A stretch of DNA of 51,631 bases from Rubellimicrobium arenae (GCF_017916275.1 NZ_JAFMST010000018.1:1-51631); one strand, 5' to 3'; positions 25,052-34,241 are shown, counted from the stretch's first letter. Translations and numbers: made by a program. The notes: a model not told the origin generated them from the letters alone.

Positions 25052-25446
25052 AATCCGGGATCCGGACCAGTGCGGGCAGGCCGTTCGTTTTGCGGCCTGC
25101 CGGGATGCCGGGCCGTAAATTGCTCGAATGCCCGGATGGAAATGCCGTGCCGTTCGGCCATTCCGATCTGGAAGCCCCGACGAAATTGAGCCCGATCCCG
25201 ATCGGCCCTGTGAACGTGGCCGGCGGCACGGACGCGCCGTGGCGCAGGTGATCCTGCAGGAGGCGTGGCTCTTTGGCCACATTGCCTTCGCACATCAAGA
25301 ACTTGACGCGGAGCGCGTCGCGCTAGGTTTGTAGATGAACCTGCCGTGCAAGGCCCAATGAGCGCATGCGTTCGGATCCGCGGGTGAGATCAGAAGCCAC
25401 GGCAACCATTCTAATTGCGCGTCCCGCGCCCAAATAGAGGTGCCGA
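25052..25446. other. Gap before the UDP-xylose synthase gene, with one hairpin
   Basis: About 395 bases. A perfect 9-bp stem (GGCAGGCCG at 25075-25083, CGGCCTGCC at 25093-25101, 9-base loop) follows the dehydrogenase stop; it lacks a T run, so it is at best a weak terminator. A TTGACG at 25303-25308 could be a -35 box for the next gene, but no -10 at a normal distance is convincing. No gene seen. Confidence 0.4.
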
Positions 25447-26442
25447 ATGCCCCCAAGAAATCAACCCGAGCGCGAAATATCGTCCCGTCGCATCCTTTTG
25501 GCGGGAGGTGCGGGTTTCGTGGGCTCGCATTTGGCCGAGCGTTTCGTCCGGGCCGGACATGAGGTGATCTGCCTCGACAATCTTCAGACCGGACGGCTGT
25601 CCAACATCGCGCACCTGATGCACGAGCCCAGGTTCTCGCTCCTGCGCCAGGACATCGTGCAACCTGTCAACGTCGACGGGCGCCTGGACGAGATCTGGAA
25701 CCTGGCCTGCGCGGCGTCGCCCCCGCAGTACCAGCGCGATCCGGTGCATACCTTCCGCACCTGCATCCAGGGCAGCATCAACCTGCTGGAGCTGGCGCGC
25801 GAGAAGAACGCCCGGATCCTGCAAGCCTCGACCTCCGAGGTGTACGGCGATCCCGAGGTGGCCCTTCAGTCGGAAAGCTACCGCGGCGCGGTGAACACCT
25901 GGGGTCCGCGGGCCTGCTACGACGAAGGCAAGCGGGCGGCCGAGACGCTGTTCTTCGAATACGAGCGGCTGGGCGTCGAGGTGCGGATCGCCCGCATCTT
26001 CAACACATACGGCCCCCGCATGAGCCCCGAGGACGGCCGGGTGGTGTCCAATTTCGTGCGGCAGGCTCTCGAGGAGGAGCCGATCACGATCTACGGGGAG
26101 GGCCGGCAGACGCGGTCTTTCTGTTACGTGGATGACCTTGTCGAGGGGCTCGTCCGGCTGATGGCCTCGGATGCGAGGGGGCCGGTCAACCTCGGCAATC
26201 CGGGCGAGTTCACGGTCCGCGAGCTGGCCGACATCGTGCTGGCGATGACGGGGGCTTCGTCGCGTCTCGTGCAGGAGCCCATGCCGCAGGACGACCCCCG
26301 CCAGCGCCGTCCCGACATCACGCGGGCCCGAACCGAGCTGGGATGGGCTCCGACGGTGGACCTGCACGAAGGGCTCCGCAGGACCATCGCCCATTTCCGC
26401 GACGAGCTGGCCGAAGGTCGCCGGATCGCGCAGGCCGGCTGA
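25447..26442 (+). CDS. UDP-glucuronate decarboxylase (UDP-xylose synthase)
   Basis: A 331-residue extended SDR that turns UDP-glucuronate into UDP-xylose plus CO2. Signature motifs are GGAGFVGS (20-27), NLACAASPPQYQRDP (85-99), STSEVYGDP (128-136), YDEGKR with Tyr158 and Lys162, and ARIFNTYGPRM; these are diagnostic of the Uxs group. The last part, RSFCYVDDLVEGLVRLM, also fits. One change from the usual CPASPP is Ala in CAASPP. It has no N-terminal membrane anchor, so it is cytosolic. Its stop lies 9 bases from that of thpR on the other strand. It implies xylose, or a sugar made from UDP-xylose, in the exported polysaccharide. Confidence 0.9.
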   Translation: MPPRNQPEREISSRRILLAGGAGFVGSHLAERFVRAGHEVICLDNLQTGRLSNIAHLMHEPRFSLLRQDIVQPVNVDGRLDEIWNLACAASPPQYQRDPVHTFRTCIQGSINLLELAREKNARILQASTSEVYGDPEVALQSESYRGAVNTWGPRACYDEGKRAAETLFFEYERLGVEVRIARIFNTYGPRMSPEDGRVVSNFVRQALEEEPITIYGEGRQTRSFCYVDDLVEGLVRLMASDARGPVNLGNPGEFTVRELADIVLAMTGASSRLVQEPMPQDDPRQRRPDITRARTELGWAPTVDLHEGLRRTIAHFRDELAEGRRIAQAG

Positions 26443-26451
26443 CCGCCTGGC

Positions 26452-26991
26452 CTAGTCCAGCGGATAGTAGGCCAGTTCGTCGTGGATGGCGCCCGACGGA
26501 CGCAGCGTCGATCGCCAGAGGCCGAAGCCTTCCACCCGGAAGGCCGGGGACGGGAAGCTGTCCCACCTCGACAGGAACCGCGCGAGCTTCTCGTGCTCGG
26601 GCGGGCCCGAGCGATCGAAGCGGGCGAGGGTGACGTGCGGCCGGAGGCGCCTGCGTTCGAGGGACAGTCCGGCCCCGTGCAGCGCCGGCAGCACCTTGTC
26701 ATGCAGCGCCTTGACCTGCGTCGGGTCCTTGACCCCGGCCCAAAGGACGGTGGGCTCCCGGTTGCCGAAGGTACCAAGACCCTGCAGTTGCAGGTCGAAG
26801 GCCGGGAACCGAATGCCCTCCAGCGCCTCATGGGCGGCCTGGATCATGTCGTCGGGCTGCTCGCCCAGAAAGGCGAGCGTCAGGTGCATCTGGTCCGGAT
26901 CGGTGAGCTTCCCCAGGGGGATCCGCTCCTGCAGGTTTTCCAGGGCGGTCCGGACCGGGTCGGGCATGTCGATGGCAATGAAGGCGCGCAT
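26452..26991 (-). CDS. thpR: RNA 2',3'-cyclic phosphodiesterase
   Basis: A 179-residue 2H phosphoesterase. The two signature motifs are MHLTLAFLGE (His36, Thr38) and LRPHVTLARF (His119, Thr121), each HxT. The N terminus MRAFIAIDMPD and the size match the LigT/ThpR family, which opens 2',3'-cyclic phosphates in RNA to 2'-phosphates and can join tRNA halves in vitro. It is the last gene on the long minus-strand run, 68 bases past the erythromycin-esterase-like gene, and probably not functionally linked to the sugar genes. Confidence 0.92.
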   Translation of the reverse strand: MRAFIAIDMPDPVRTALENLQERIPLGKLTDPDQMHLTLAFLGEQPDDMIQAAHEALEGIRFPAFDLQLQGLGTFGNREPTVLWAGVKDPTQVKALHDKVLPALHGAGLSLERRRLRPHVTLARFDRSGPPEHEKLARFLSRWDSFPSPAFRVEGFGLWRSTLRPSGAIHDELAYYPLD

Positions 26992-27059
26992 GGCGTCGGA
27001 TCATGGCGCCCTGAACGGGCGAGGCAAGGGGGGCGGAGCCCGAGGAAACAAAGCGGGAG

Positions 27060-28397
27060 TCAGAGCCCGAAGGGGTAGGTGTCGGGCACGCCCTCTGCGC
27101 CGTGCTCGGGGTGATGCTCGGGCCCCAGCGGCGTGACGGCGGTCGTTTCGTCGAACCAGACCCAGGCGTCGAACTGGAGGGGCAGGGTGCAGCGGGCGTA
27201 ATGGCTCGCGAGCTCGGACTCGGGCCGGTAGATCACGCCGATGAAGCGTTCCCGCCGGGGCTCGCCCAATGCGGCGGCCAGATCCGGGTCGCGCCGGAGG
27301 TCGAGGAGGAAGCGCGGCACGCCGGACTCGTGGCTCAGCCCCTCGTAGCTGTCGGCGCGCGAGGGGCGGACCCGCTTCACCTCCATGTCGCCGTCCCAGT
27401 CGGTCGCGGCGGCGACGGTGCCGGTGTGGGTGCCGAAGCCCACCAGCGCCGCCTGATCGCCCCACCATTCGCGGCAAAGCTGGCCGATGTTCAGCTCGCC
27501 CCGCCGCTGGCCCATGTCGGTATGGCGCGCGTCCCCGATATGGGAGTTGTGCGCCCAGACCACCGCCTTGGCGTCGGGCCCCTGCGCCTCGAGGATGCTT
27601 TGCAGCGTCTCGAACATGTGGGTGTCGCGGAGGTTCCAGGACTCCTCGTCGCCGTAGTACATGATCCGGTAGTAGCGCTCGGCGGACGCCACGAGGCGGG
27701 CGTTCCGCTCCGCGTCGAGGAACCCCATCCCGTCCTCGGCGGCATAGGACAGGCGCTTTTCCAGCAGGTCGCGCCATTGCTGCGTGACGGCCTTCTCGCA
27801 GCGCCGGTAGCCTTCGGTCAGCACGGCGCGGCCATAGCGGGCAGGCTCCTCCTGCCAGGGATGCAGGCAGCCGTAGCGTTCGCGCGCCACGCCCGCCGCC
27901 TCCGGGTCCACCTCGTCGAGGTAGGTGAGGACGGCGGAGATCGACCCGCCCATGTTGTACATGTCGAGCCCGAAGAACCCCGCCTGCCGCTCGGGCGGCT
28001 TGCCGGCGTTCCAGGCGCGCAGCCATTCGACGAAGGCCATGACATCGGTGTTGCGCCACATCCAGGTCGGGAATCGCTGGAACGGCGGCTCGGCCCCGTC
28101 GCGGCGCGGACGGTGGCGCACATAGGCGTCAAGGACGGCGGCGTCGGGCCAGTCGGCCTCCACCGCGACGGCGGTGACGCCGTGATGCTCGATCAGGTGG
28201 CGGGTGATGGCGGCGCGGGCGCGGTAGAACTCCGAGGTGCCATGGCTCGCCTCGCCCAGCAGCACCACCCTGCGGTCGCCGTAGCGGTCGAAGGCCGCGC
28301 CGAAGGCCGGGTCGGACGGATCGGGCAGGGGTTCGGCGGCGGCGGCGATCATCCGGGGCAGCTCCCGTGCGAGGACAGGATCCGGGGTCTGGGTCAT
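27060..28397 (-). CDS. Erythromycin-esterase-like protein
   Basis: A 445-residue protein of the Ere/EreA-like family. The N-terminal motif VVLLGEASHGTSEFYR (Glu49, His52) holds the catalytic centre found in Ere enzymes and in the related succinoglycan-biosynthesis protein family; further motifs are AVEADWPD and VVWAHNSHIGD. It has no signal peptide. Most environmental members do not give macrolide resistance and their true substrate is unknown. The start ATG 28397 was chosen over an upstream frame extension because it begins just before the conserved core. It lies downstream of the SDR gene and may be in its transcript. Confidence 0.88.
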   Translation of the reverse strand: MTQTPDPVLARELPRMIAAAAEPLPDPSDPAFGAAFDRYGDRRVVLLGEASHGTSEFYRARAAITRHLIEHHGVTAVAVEADWPDAAVLDAYVRHRPRRDGAEPPFQRFPTWMWRNTDVMAFVEWLRAWNAGKPPERQAGFFGLDMYNMGGSISAVLTYLDEVDPEAAGVARERYGCLHPWQEEPARYGRAVLTEGYRRCEKAVTQQWRDLLEKRLSYAAEDGMGFLDAERNARLVASAERYYRIMYYGDEESWNLRDTHMFETLQSILEAQGPDAKAVVWAHNSHIGDARHTDMGQRRGELNIGQLCREWWGDQAALVGFGTHTGTVAAATDWDGDMEVKRVRPSRADSYEGLSHESGVPRFLLDLRRDPDLAAALGEPRRERFIGVIYRPESELASHYARCTLPLQFDAWVWFDETTAVTPLGPEHHPEHGAEGVPDTYPFGL

Positions 28398-28440
28398 GGC
28401 CGTGGTCCTTTCACCGATAGGATGGGGCAAAGCCGGTCGG

Positions 28441-29217
28441 TCAGGCCCCCTGGCCCCAGTTCATCTCCAGCCCGCCGTCGATCGTGAAGCTTTGCCCGGT
28501 GACGTAGTCGGCGTCCGGCGAGGCGAGGTAGAGCGCGAGCCGCGCCACCTCCCAGGGCTCGCCGGGGCGATTCCAGGGAATGCGGGGCAATTCGTCCTTC
28601 ATGGCTTCGGGATCGCTCGTGCGCTCATGCGTCATCGGGGTCCGGATGAGGCCCGGCGCGATGGCGTTCACGTTGATCCGTAGGGGCGCCACCTCGAGGG
28701 ACAAAGAGCGTGTGAAGGTCAGCAGGCCGCCCTTGGCCGCGCCATAGGCCGCCCCTCCGGGCGTGGGAATGGCTTCGTGGACCGAGGAGACGTTGATGAT
28801 CTTGCCCCCGCCCGCCTCCACCCGTCGGCGGTGCTGGATGAAGGTCCGGCAGCAGAAGAAGGGGCCGTAAAGGTCCGTGCGGATCACGCGGTCCCAGGTT
28901 TCGGTGCTCATGCCCTGAACGTCCGAGTCGCCCCCCGTGCCCGCGTTGTTGACCAGGATGTCGGGCAGGCCCAACTCGCGCAGGGTGTTGTCGAAGAGGG
29001 TCGCCACCGCGGCTTCGTCCATGACGTCGAGCTGCTGCACCAGCGCCCGCCGCCCGGCCGCATGCACCTGGCGTGCCGTTTCCTCGGCACCCTGCGGGTC
29101 GCTGTGGAAGGTCACCGTCACGTCGGCGCCGGCCTTGGCGAACTCCACGGCGATGGCCTGGCCGATCCCGGAGTCCGATCCGGTCACGATGGCGATCTTG
29201 TCGGTCAGGTCGAACAT
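28441..29217 (-). CDS. SDR-family dehydrogenase (glucose 1-dehydrogenase-like)
   Basis: A 258-residue short-chain dehydrogenase with TGSDSGIG (12-19), NNAG (90-93), catalytic Ser145, Tyr158 and Lys162, and a C-terminal GQSFTIDGGLEMNWGQGA that closely resembles Bacillus-type glucose 1-dehydrogenase. The start has a GGAGG site 5 bases upstream. It follows the ABC permease gene on the same strand after 56 bases, so it probably oxidises the imported sugar or polyol. The exact substrate is unknown. Confidence 0.9.
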   Translation of the reverse strand: MFDLTDKIAIVTGSDSGIGQAIAVEFAKAGADVTVTFHSDPQGAEETARQVHAAGRRALVQQLDVMDEAAVATLFDNTLRELGLPDILVNNAGTGGDSDVQGMSTETWDRVIRTDLYGPFFCCRTFIQHRRRVEAGGGKIINVSSVHEAIPTPGGAAYGAAKGGLLTFTRSLSLEVAPLRINVNAIAPGLIRTPMTHERTSDPEAMKDELPRIPWNRPGEPWEVARLALYLASPDADYVTGQSFTIDGGLEMNWGQGA

Positions 29218-29273
29218 GGGGGCCTCCGCGCTGCGGGAGCCAAACCGCCGGGGCAGGCCGTTGTTCCGGCCCC

Positions 29274-30218
29274 TCAGCCCTTGCTGAGCCCGATGCGCGA
29301 GGAGGCGACCGCCGCCAGGATGATCGCGCCCACGAGGAACTGGCGCAGGTAGCTGTCCACGGCAAGCTGCGTCAGCCCGTTGTCGAGCACCGCCAGCATC
29401 AGCACCCCCGCCAGCGTCGCCAGCGCCCGGGGCTCGGATTCCTCGCTCATGGTCATGCCGAGGAACACGGCGGCGATGGCGTTCAGCATCAGCCCGTCGC
29501 CCTGCGTCGGATTGGCCGAGGCGACGCGGCTCGCGTACATCAGCCCGGCCACGGCGGCCCCGAGGCCCGTGACGGCGAAGGCCGAGGCGCGAAGGCGGCG
29601 CACGGGAACGCCGGCCAGCCGCGCCGCCTCCATGTTGCCGCCGATGGCGTAAAGGCGGCGGCCGTAGCTGGTGTGTTCGAGCAGGACCCAGACGATCAGC
29701 AGCGCGGCCAGGGCCAGGAGGCTCAGCGAAGGCAGGACGAGGCCGCCGACTGGCAGGCCGCCACGGGCGAAGGCCCCGAACGCCTCGGGGATGTCGTCGC
29801 CGAAGATCGTGCGCCCGTCGCTGACCATGAAGGCCGCGCCGGAGAACATGGTCAGGGTGCCCAAGGTCGCCACGAAGGGCAGGATCCCCAGCCGCGCCAC
29901 CAGAAGGCCATTGAACAGCCCGCCCAGGAGCCCCGTCCCGAGGCCCGCCAGCAGGCCCGCCGGCAAGGAAAAACCCGCCGCGAACAGGCTGGCCGCGACG
30001 ACGCCCGCGAGGGAGGCCATCGCTCCGACCGACAGGTCGAAATCGCCCATGGCCATCACCACGGTCATCGCAAAGGCGACGACGGCCAGCATCGACACCT
30101 GCTGGGAGATGTTGATGAGGTTCTGCGCCGTCAGGAAGGTATCCGGCAGCGCGAGGGCAAAGGCGAGAAGGATCAGGCCGAAGCCGACCAGCGTGGCATA
30201 GCGTCTGAGATGGATCAT
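29274..30218 (-). CDS. Sugar ABC transporter permease (RbsC/XylH type)
   Basis: A 314-residue inner-membrane permease of the ribose/xylose-type carbohydrate uptake (CUT2) family with about eight to ten helices. The region DFDLSVGAMASLAG matches the family signature seen in RbsC, and NPTQGDGLMLNAIAAVFLG the late coupling segment (usual GxGYELDAIAAVVIGG). Its ATG overlaps the ATPase stop by 4 bases, which fixes the start. One permease gene is expected to form a homodimer. Confidence 0.92.
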   Translation of the reverse strand: MIHLRRYATLVGFGLILLAFALALPDTFLTAQNLINISQQVSMLAVVAFAMTVVMAMGDFDLSVGAMASLAGVVAASLFAAGFSLPAGLLAGLGTGLLGGLFNGLLVARLGILPFVATLGTLTMFSGAAFMVSDGRTIFGDDIPEAFGAFARGGLPVGGLVLPSLSLLALAALLIVWVLLEHTSYGRRLYAIGGNMEAARLAGVPVRRLRASAFAVTGLGAAVAGLMYASRVASANPTQGDGLMLNAIAAVFLGMTMSEESEPRALATLAGVLMLAVLDNGLTQLAVDSYLRQFLVGAIILAAVASSRIGLSKG

Positions 30219-31723
30219 TCGTGCGCGCCCCGCGCCTCCCCGTAGATCAGTGACAGGAGCCCCTCCGGATCGAGGCCCTGCGTCGCGACAAGTCCGACCT
30301 GCCGTCCGTCCCGCAGGATCAGGATGCGGTCCGAAAGGCCGATCAGCTCGGGCAGGTCGGTGGAGGCCAGCAGGATGCCGGTGCCCTGGGCCGCCAGCGA
30401 CCGGATGGTGGCGTAGATGTCCTCGCGTGCGCCGACGTCGACGCCGCGCGTGGGCTCGTCGAGGAGCAGGAGCTTGGGGGCGTCCAGCGTCGCGCGCGCC
30501 AGGACCACCTTCTGCTGGTTGCCGCCGGACAGCTCCCGGACGGGCTGCGCCAGCGTGCGGTGCCGCAGGCGCAGGGCCTGCGCGAGCCGGCGCGACTCGT
30601 CCGTCTCCAGGCGTTTCCGGGCCAGACCCAGGACCGACAGCCGCCCGAGATGGGGCAGGACGGTGTTCGCGACGATGGACCGGCCCAACATCAGCCCCTC
30701 GCGCCGCCGTTCGCGGGGCACGAAGGCCACGCCACGTCCCCAGGCCTGCGACGGCGAGCGGGGCAGGGCGGCGTCCGCAACCTCGGCCCGGCCCGAGATC
30801 CGCCCCCCATCGCCCAGGAGGAGATGCAGGAGGTCCGACTGGCCGGCGTTCTCCAGCCCGGCCACGCCCAGGATCTCGCCCGTGCCAAGCTCGAAGGACA
30901 GGCCGGACAGGCGGCCCGCCGAGACGTCCTCCAGCCGGCATACCGTCCCGGCGCGGGCGGGCGCGGCACGGCGGGGGTGGGCCTCGGTCACGTCGCGGCC
31001 GGTCATGGCGCGGATGATGCCCGCGCGTCCGGTTTCGGCCATGGCGGCGGTCAGGACCCGGCGTCCGTCCCGCAGGACGGTGACCCGGTCCGCCAGGGCC
31101 ATCACCTCGTCGAGCCGGTGGGACACGTACAGGATCGCCGCCCCGCGCGCGCGCAGGTCGCGGATGACGGCGAACAACCGTTCCGATTCCGCGTGGGTCA
31201 GCGCGGCGGTGGGCTCGTCCATGACGAAAAGGCGCGGCTCGGTGTCGCCGGAGACGAGCATCGAGGCGAGACGCATCAGCATCCGGTCCCCGGTCCCCAG
31301 CCGCCCGGCCTTCTGGCGCGGGTCGATGTGGGACAGCCCGAACCGGCCCAGCGCGTCGCCGGCCATCCGGTTCAACCGCCGCCAGTCCACCGCCGCCCCC
31401 AGGCGACGCGGCAGCGAACGCCCGAGGAAGATATTCTCGGCCACTGACAGGGTCGGAACGATGTTGAGTTCCTGATGCACGAAGCGGAACCCGGCGCGCG
31501 CCGCATCCGCAGGGGAGCCGAGCACGAGCGGGGCGCCGTCCAGGCGCGCGTCCATCCGGTCCGCGGGCGAGACGCCGGCCAGCACGCGGATCAGCGTGGA
31601 CTTGCCGGCGCCGTTCTCGCCCATCAGCGCATGGACTTCCCCCGCCCGGAGATCGAGCGCGACGTCCGACAGCGCCGGGGTGCCGCCAAAGCTCTTGTCC
31701 AGTCCCCGGATCGAAAGGAGCAT
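30215..31723 (-). CDS. Sugar ABC transporter ATPase (RbsA/XylG type, two domains)
   Basis: A 502-residue double-ATPase. Domain 1 has Walker A GENGAGKST and Walker B LFVMDEPTAAL; its signature loop is divergent (LGTGDRMLMRLA in place of LSxGxQQ). Domain 2 has the degenerate Walker A GLENAGQSD, as usual in this family, and an intact LSGGNQQKVVLAR signature with LLLLDEPTRGVD. The ATG at 31723 has no good ribosome site, and a strong hairpin lies 10 bases upstream between this gene and the binding-protein gene. It couples with the permease through a 4-base overlap. Confidence 0.92.
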   Translation of the reverse strand: MLLSIRGLDKSFGGTPALSDVALDLRAGEVHALMGENGAGKSTLIRVLAGVSPADRMDARLDGAPLVLGSPADAARAGFRFVHQELNIVPTLSVAENIFLGRSLPRRLGAAVDWRRLNRMAGDALGRFGLSHIDPRQKAGRLGTGDRMLMRLASMLVSGDTEPRLFVMDEPTAALTHAESERLFAVIRDLRARGAAILYVSHRLDEVMALADRVTVLRDGRRVLTAAMAETGRAGIIRAMTGRDVTEAHPRRAAPARAGTVCRLEDVSAGRLSGLSFELGTGEILGVAGLENAGQSDLLHLLLGDGGRISGRAEVADAALPRSPSQAWGRGVAFVPRERRREGLMLGRSIVANTVLPHLGRLSVLGLARKRLETDESRRLAQALRLRHRTLAQPVRELSGGNQQKVVLARATLDAPKLLLLDEPTRGVDVGAREDIYATIRSLAAQGTGILLASTDLPELIGLSDRILILRDGRQVGLVATQGLDPEGLLSLIYGEARGAHE

Positions 31724-31733
31724 GATGGGAAAG

Positions 31734-31753
31734 GGGGCGGGAGTGCCCGCCCC
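31734..31753 (-). terminator. Intercistronic hairpin between binding protein and ATPase genes
   Basis: A perfect 8-bp GC stem (GGGGCGGG / CCCGCCCC) with a 4-base loop lies in the 37-base gap between the binding-protein stop and the ATPase start. On the minus strand it is followed by CTTTCCC. Such hairpins commonly lower expression of ATPase and permease relative to the binding protein, by partial termination or by protecting the upstream mRNA. Confidence 0.55.
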
Positions 31754-31760
31754 GCGGCCT

Positions 31761-32684
31761 TCATTCGTTGACGTTCGACGCGGTGATCAGCCGGGTGGGG
31801 ACATAGGTCACCGGCTCGCGGATCTCCTCGCCCGCGATGACGCGGGCCACGGCCTCGGCGGTCGCCTTGCCGATGCCGACGAAGTCCTGCGCGACCGACG
31901 CCTCGAACGAGCCGCCCTGCGCGATGGCTTCGCGGGCCTGCGGGTTCGCGTCGATTCCGGTGATCACGATGCCCTCGTCGCCGCGGCCCGCCGCTTCGAT
32001 GGCCTGGAGCGCGCCAAGCGCGGGCTGGTCCCAGGCGGCCCAGACGGCAGCGATGGAGCCCGGATCGGGGTTGGCGGCGAGGATTGCCTCCATCTTGGCG
32101 CGGCTGTCGGCGATGCCGCCGTCCTGGACGTCGGGGGTGATGCGGTCGATGATTTCGATGTCGGGATAGTTGCCGAAGACCGCGTCGGCGATGACGCCCC
32201 GCACCTGCACGGGCGGGAACGGGTCGAAGGTGAACAGCACGACCCGTCCCTTGCCGCCGATGCGGTTGGCGACATAGGCGGCCGTTTCCGCGGCCATGGC
32301 GTAGCCGTTCGAGGTCACGTTGGTGGCGAGCAGCTCGTGGCTCCCTGCATCCATGCCGATGACCGGGATGCCGGCCGCCTGCGCCTGCACGAGGCCCGCC
32401 TCGACCTGCGCGGGATCGACGTTGATGACGATGGCGTCCACCTGCTGGGTCACCGCGTCCTCGATGCGCGAAATCACGGCGGCGATGTCGCCCGCCGTGT
32501 CCACGACATTGACGTCCCAGCCGCGCGCCTCGGCCTCGGCCTCGAAGCCGTCGAGGTAGAACTGCGTGCCGGGCTGCGCGAGGTAAGGCGTGATCACCGC
32601 CACCCGGTCCGCGTCCTGCGCCGCCGCCATCCCGGCGAGCACGCCCAGCGCGGCCACCGCGCCCAGCATCGTCCTCAAGCCCAT
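31761..32684 (-). CDS. Periplasmic sugar-binding protein (RbsB type)
   Basis: A 307-residue solute-binding protein. A signal peptide ends near AGMAAAQ (about residue 22); the mature part has the two-lobed periplasmic-binding fold with VDAIVINVDPAQVEAGLVQA and IPVIGMDAGSHELLATNVTS, typical of the ribose/xylose/autoinducer-2-type group. The end (PTRLITASNVNE) is like that of RbsB. A GGGGAG ribosome site fits ATG 32684. It delivers its ligand to the downstream ATPase/permease pair. The ligand is unknown; the neighbouring FGGY kinase and SDR make a pentose or polyol plausible. Confidence 0.92.
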   Translation of the reverse strand: MGLRTMLGAVAALGVLAGMAAAQDADRVAVITPYLAQPGTQFYLDGFEAEAEARGWDVNVVDTAGDIAAVISRIEDAVTQQVDAIVINVDPAQVEAGLVQAQAAGIPVIGMDAGSHELLATNVTSNGYAMAAETAAYVANRIGGKGRVVLFTFDPFPPVQVRGVIADAVFGNYPDIEIIDRITPDVQDGGIADSRAKMEAILAANPDPGSIAAVWAAWDQPALGALQAIEAAGRGDEGIVITGIDANPQAREAIAQGGSFEASVAQDFVGIGKATAEAVARVIAGEEIREPVTYVPTRLITASNVNE

Positions 32685-32774
32685 CCCGTCACTCCCCTTC
32701 TTCCCATGCCCCGTTGCGGCCGGGGCCTTCCTGTCGCGGGCCAGACTAGCCGCGCCTGCGGCGAGCGCCAGAGG

Positions 32775-34241
32775 TCACGCGCGCCCCGCCAGGGCGCGGC
32801 TGAGCGGGCGCAACGCCTCGTAGGCCGGGCGGTAGAGCGCGAACAGATCGTCGTAGCGGGCCGCCTGCCGGGGATCGGGCTCGTAGGTCCTGTCATAGGC
32901 GACAAGATCCGCGAGCGCCGCCGGCAGGTCCGGCTGAAGCCCGGCGGCGACCGCGCCCAGCGCCGCCGCGCCCAGCACGCCGGCATCCGCCACCGCCGCG
33001 CGCCGGAGCGGCCGTCCGAGCACATCCGCGCGGATGCGGTTCCAGGTCTCCGACCGGAACCCGCCGCCGCCACACAGCAGGACCTCGGCCCGCCGGTCGG
33101 TGGAACGCTCCAGCGCCTCGGTCAGGAGGCGCGCCGACAGCGCCACCCCCTCGAACACGGCCCGGGCCATCGCCGGCCGGCCCATCGCGGCCTCCAGGCC
33201 CAGGAACGCCCCCCGCGCCGAAGCATCCCAGAGCGGCGCCCGCTCCCCCGCGAGGTGGGGCAGGAACAGGGGCGTGCGAAGATCCTGGCCCGCGGCGTCG
33301 ACCTCGGCGCTCATGGCCTCGGGGCTTTGCCCGGTCGCGGCGCAGAACCATGCGACCGAGGCGCCGCCCGACTGGGTCGGTCCCGCATGGACCCGGAGCC
33401 CTTCATGGCGCGGAAAGACGAGGAGCCCAGGCTCGCCCGTCATCCTGTCCGAAGCCCCCGCGATCACCTCGCTCGTGCCTGACAGGTAGGCCGCGTCGCC
33501 ATCGGCCCGCAGGCCCACGCCGTAGAACCCGGCCCAGGCGTCCATGATGCCGACGGCCACTGGGACCGGAGGAAGGCCCGGCGCCAGGACGGCCTCTCCG
33601 GCCACGGCGGCGGAGGGGCGAAGCGGGGCCAGCCGCTCGGCCGCGCCGGGCACGAGGGCGAGGAGCTCGGGGATGTAGGCGAGGTCGGGTCCCACGAGCC
33701 CGATGTTGGACATGGGGTCGCTGACGGTCTGGCCTGTCAGCGCCCGAAGAAGGAAGTCCTTGGGAAGAAGCACGGCCGAGGTGCGCTCCCAGATGTCGGG
33801 CCGGTGCCGTGCCATCCAGGACATCCGCGACAGGGCGTGGCTGGCGTCGATGGGCATGGGCGCGCCCCACCACCGGAGGCGGTCGCCCGCGCTGGGGCCC
33901 GCATCGAGCAGGGCAGCCTCCGTGGCGGCGCGGCCATCCTGCCAGGTGATCGCCGGGGCGAGCGGCCTGCCCTGGGCGTCCACGAAGACATGGGTGTTGA
34001 CCTGCGACGTGAGGCCGAGCGCGCCCACCCCGGCCAGCAGCCCTTCGGACGCCACCCGGGCCAGCGCGGTCGCGACATGGTCGAGCCACACCCGCGGGTC
34101 CTGCTCCGCGACGCCGCCCGGGGCGCGGCGCATCGGGATCGGCGCGGCAAAGTCGAAGAGCCGTCGTCCCCTGGGGTCGAACACGGCGGCCTTGACCGCC
34201 GTCGTGCCCGCGTCGATTCCCAGGACCAGATCGCCCGCCAA
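32775..34241 (-). CDS. FGGY-family carbohydrate kinase (xylulokinase-like)
   Basis: A kinase of about 488 residues. The phosphate-binding start LVLGIDAGTTAVKAAVFD is followed by TSQVNTHVFVDAQG and TWQDGRA, which matches the XylB sugar site; in the C-terminal half are LAGERAPLWD and LLCGGGGFRSETW (adenosine region). I chose TTG 34241 because the FGGY motif begins at residue 7, a GGGAGG site lies 5 bases upstream, and no ATG fits; the frame stays open further upstream without support. It precedes the binding-protein gene, so the operon imports and phosphorylates a ketose or polyol. Confidence 0.88.
   Translation of the reverse strand: MAGDLVLGIDAGTTAVKAAVFDPRGRRLFDFAAPIPMRRAPGGVAEQDPRVWLDHVATALARVASEGLLAGVGALGLTSQVNTHVFVDAQGRPLAPAITWQDGRAATEAALLDAGPSAGDRLRWWGAPMPIDASHALSRMSWMARHRPDIWERTSAVLLPKDFLLRALTGQTVSDPMSNIGLVGPDLAYIPELLALVPGAAERLAPLRPSAAVAGEAVLAPGLPPVPVAVGIMDAWAGFYGVGLRADGDAAYLSGTSEVIAGASDRMTGEPGLLVFPRHEGLRVHAGPTQSGGASVAWFCAATGQSPEAMSAEVDAAGQDLRTPLFLPHLAGERAPLWDASARGAFLGLEAAMGRPAMARAVFEGVALSARLLTEALERSTDRRAEVLLCGGGGFRSETWNRIRADVLGRPLRRAAVADAGVLGAAALGAVAAGLQPDLPAALADLVAYDRTYEPDPRQAARYDDLFALYRPAYEALRPLSRALAGRA

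Noticed and set aside
25303-25331. TTGACG as a -35 promoter element for the UDP-xylose gene
   Set aside because: No -10 element lies at 16-18 bases; the best candidate (TAGGTT) is at 15 and poor.
27060-28397. Macrolide resistance gene
   Set aside because: The protein belongs to the broad Ere-like family, but it lies in a chromosomal metabolic context with no mobile element, and most such members are not resistance enzymes.
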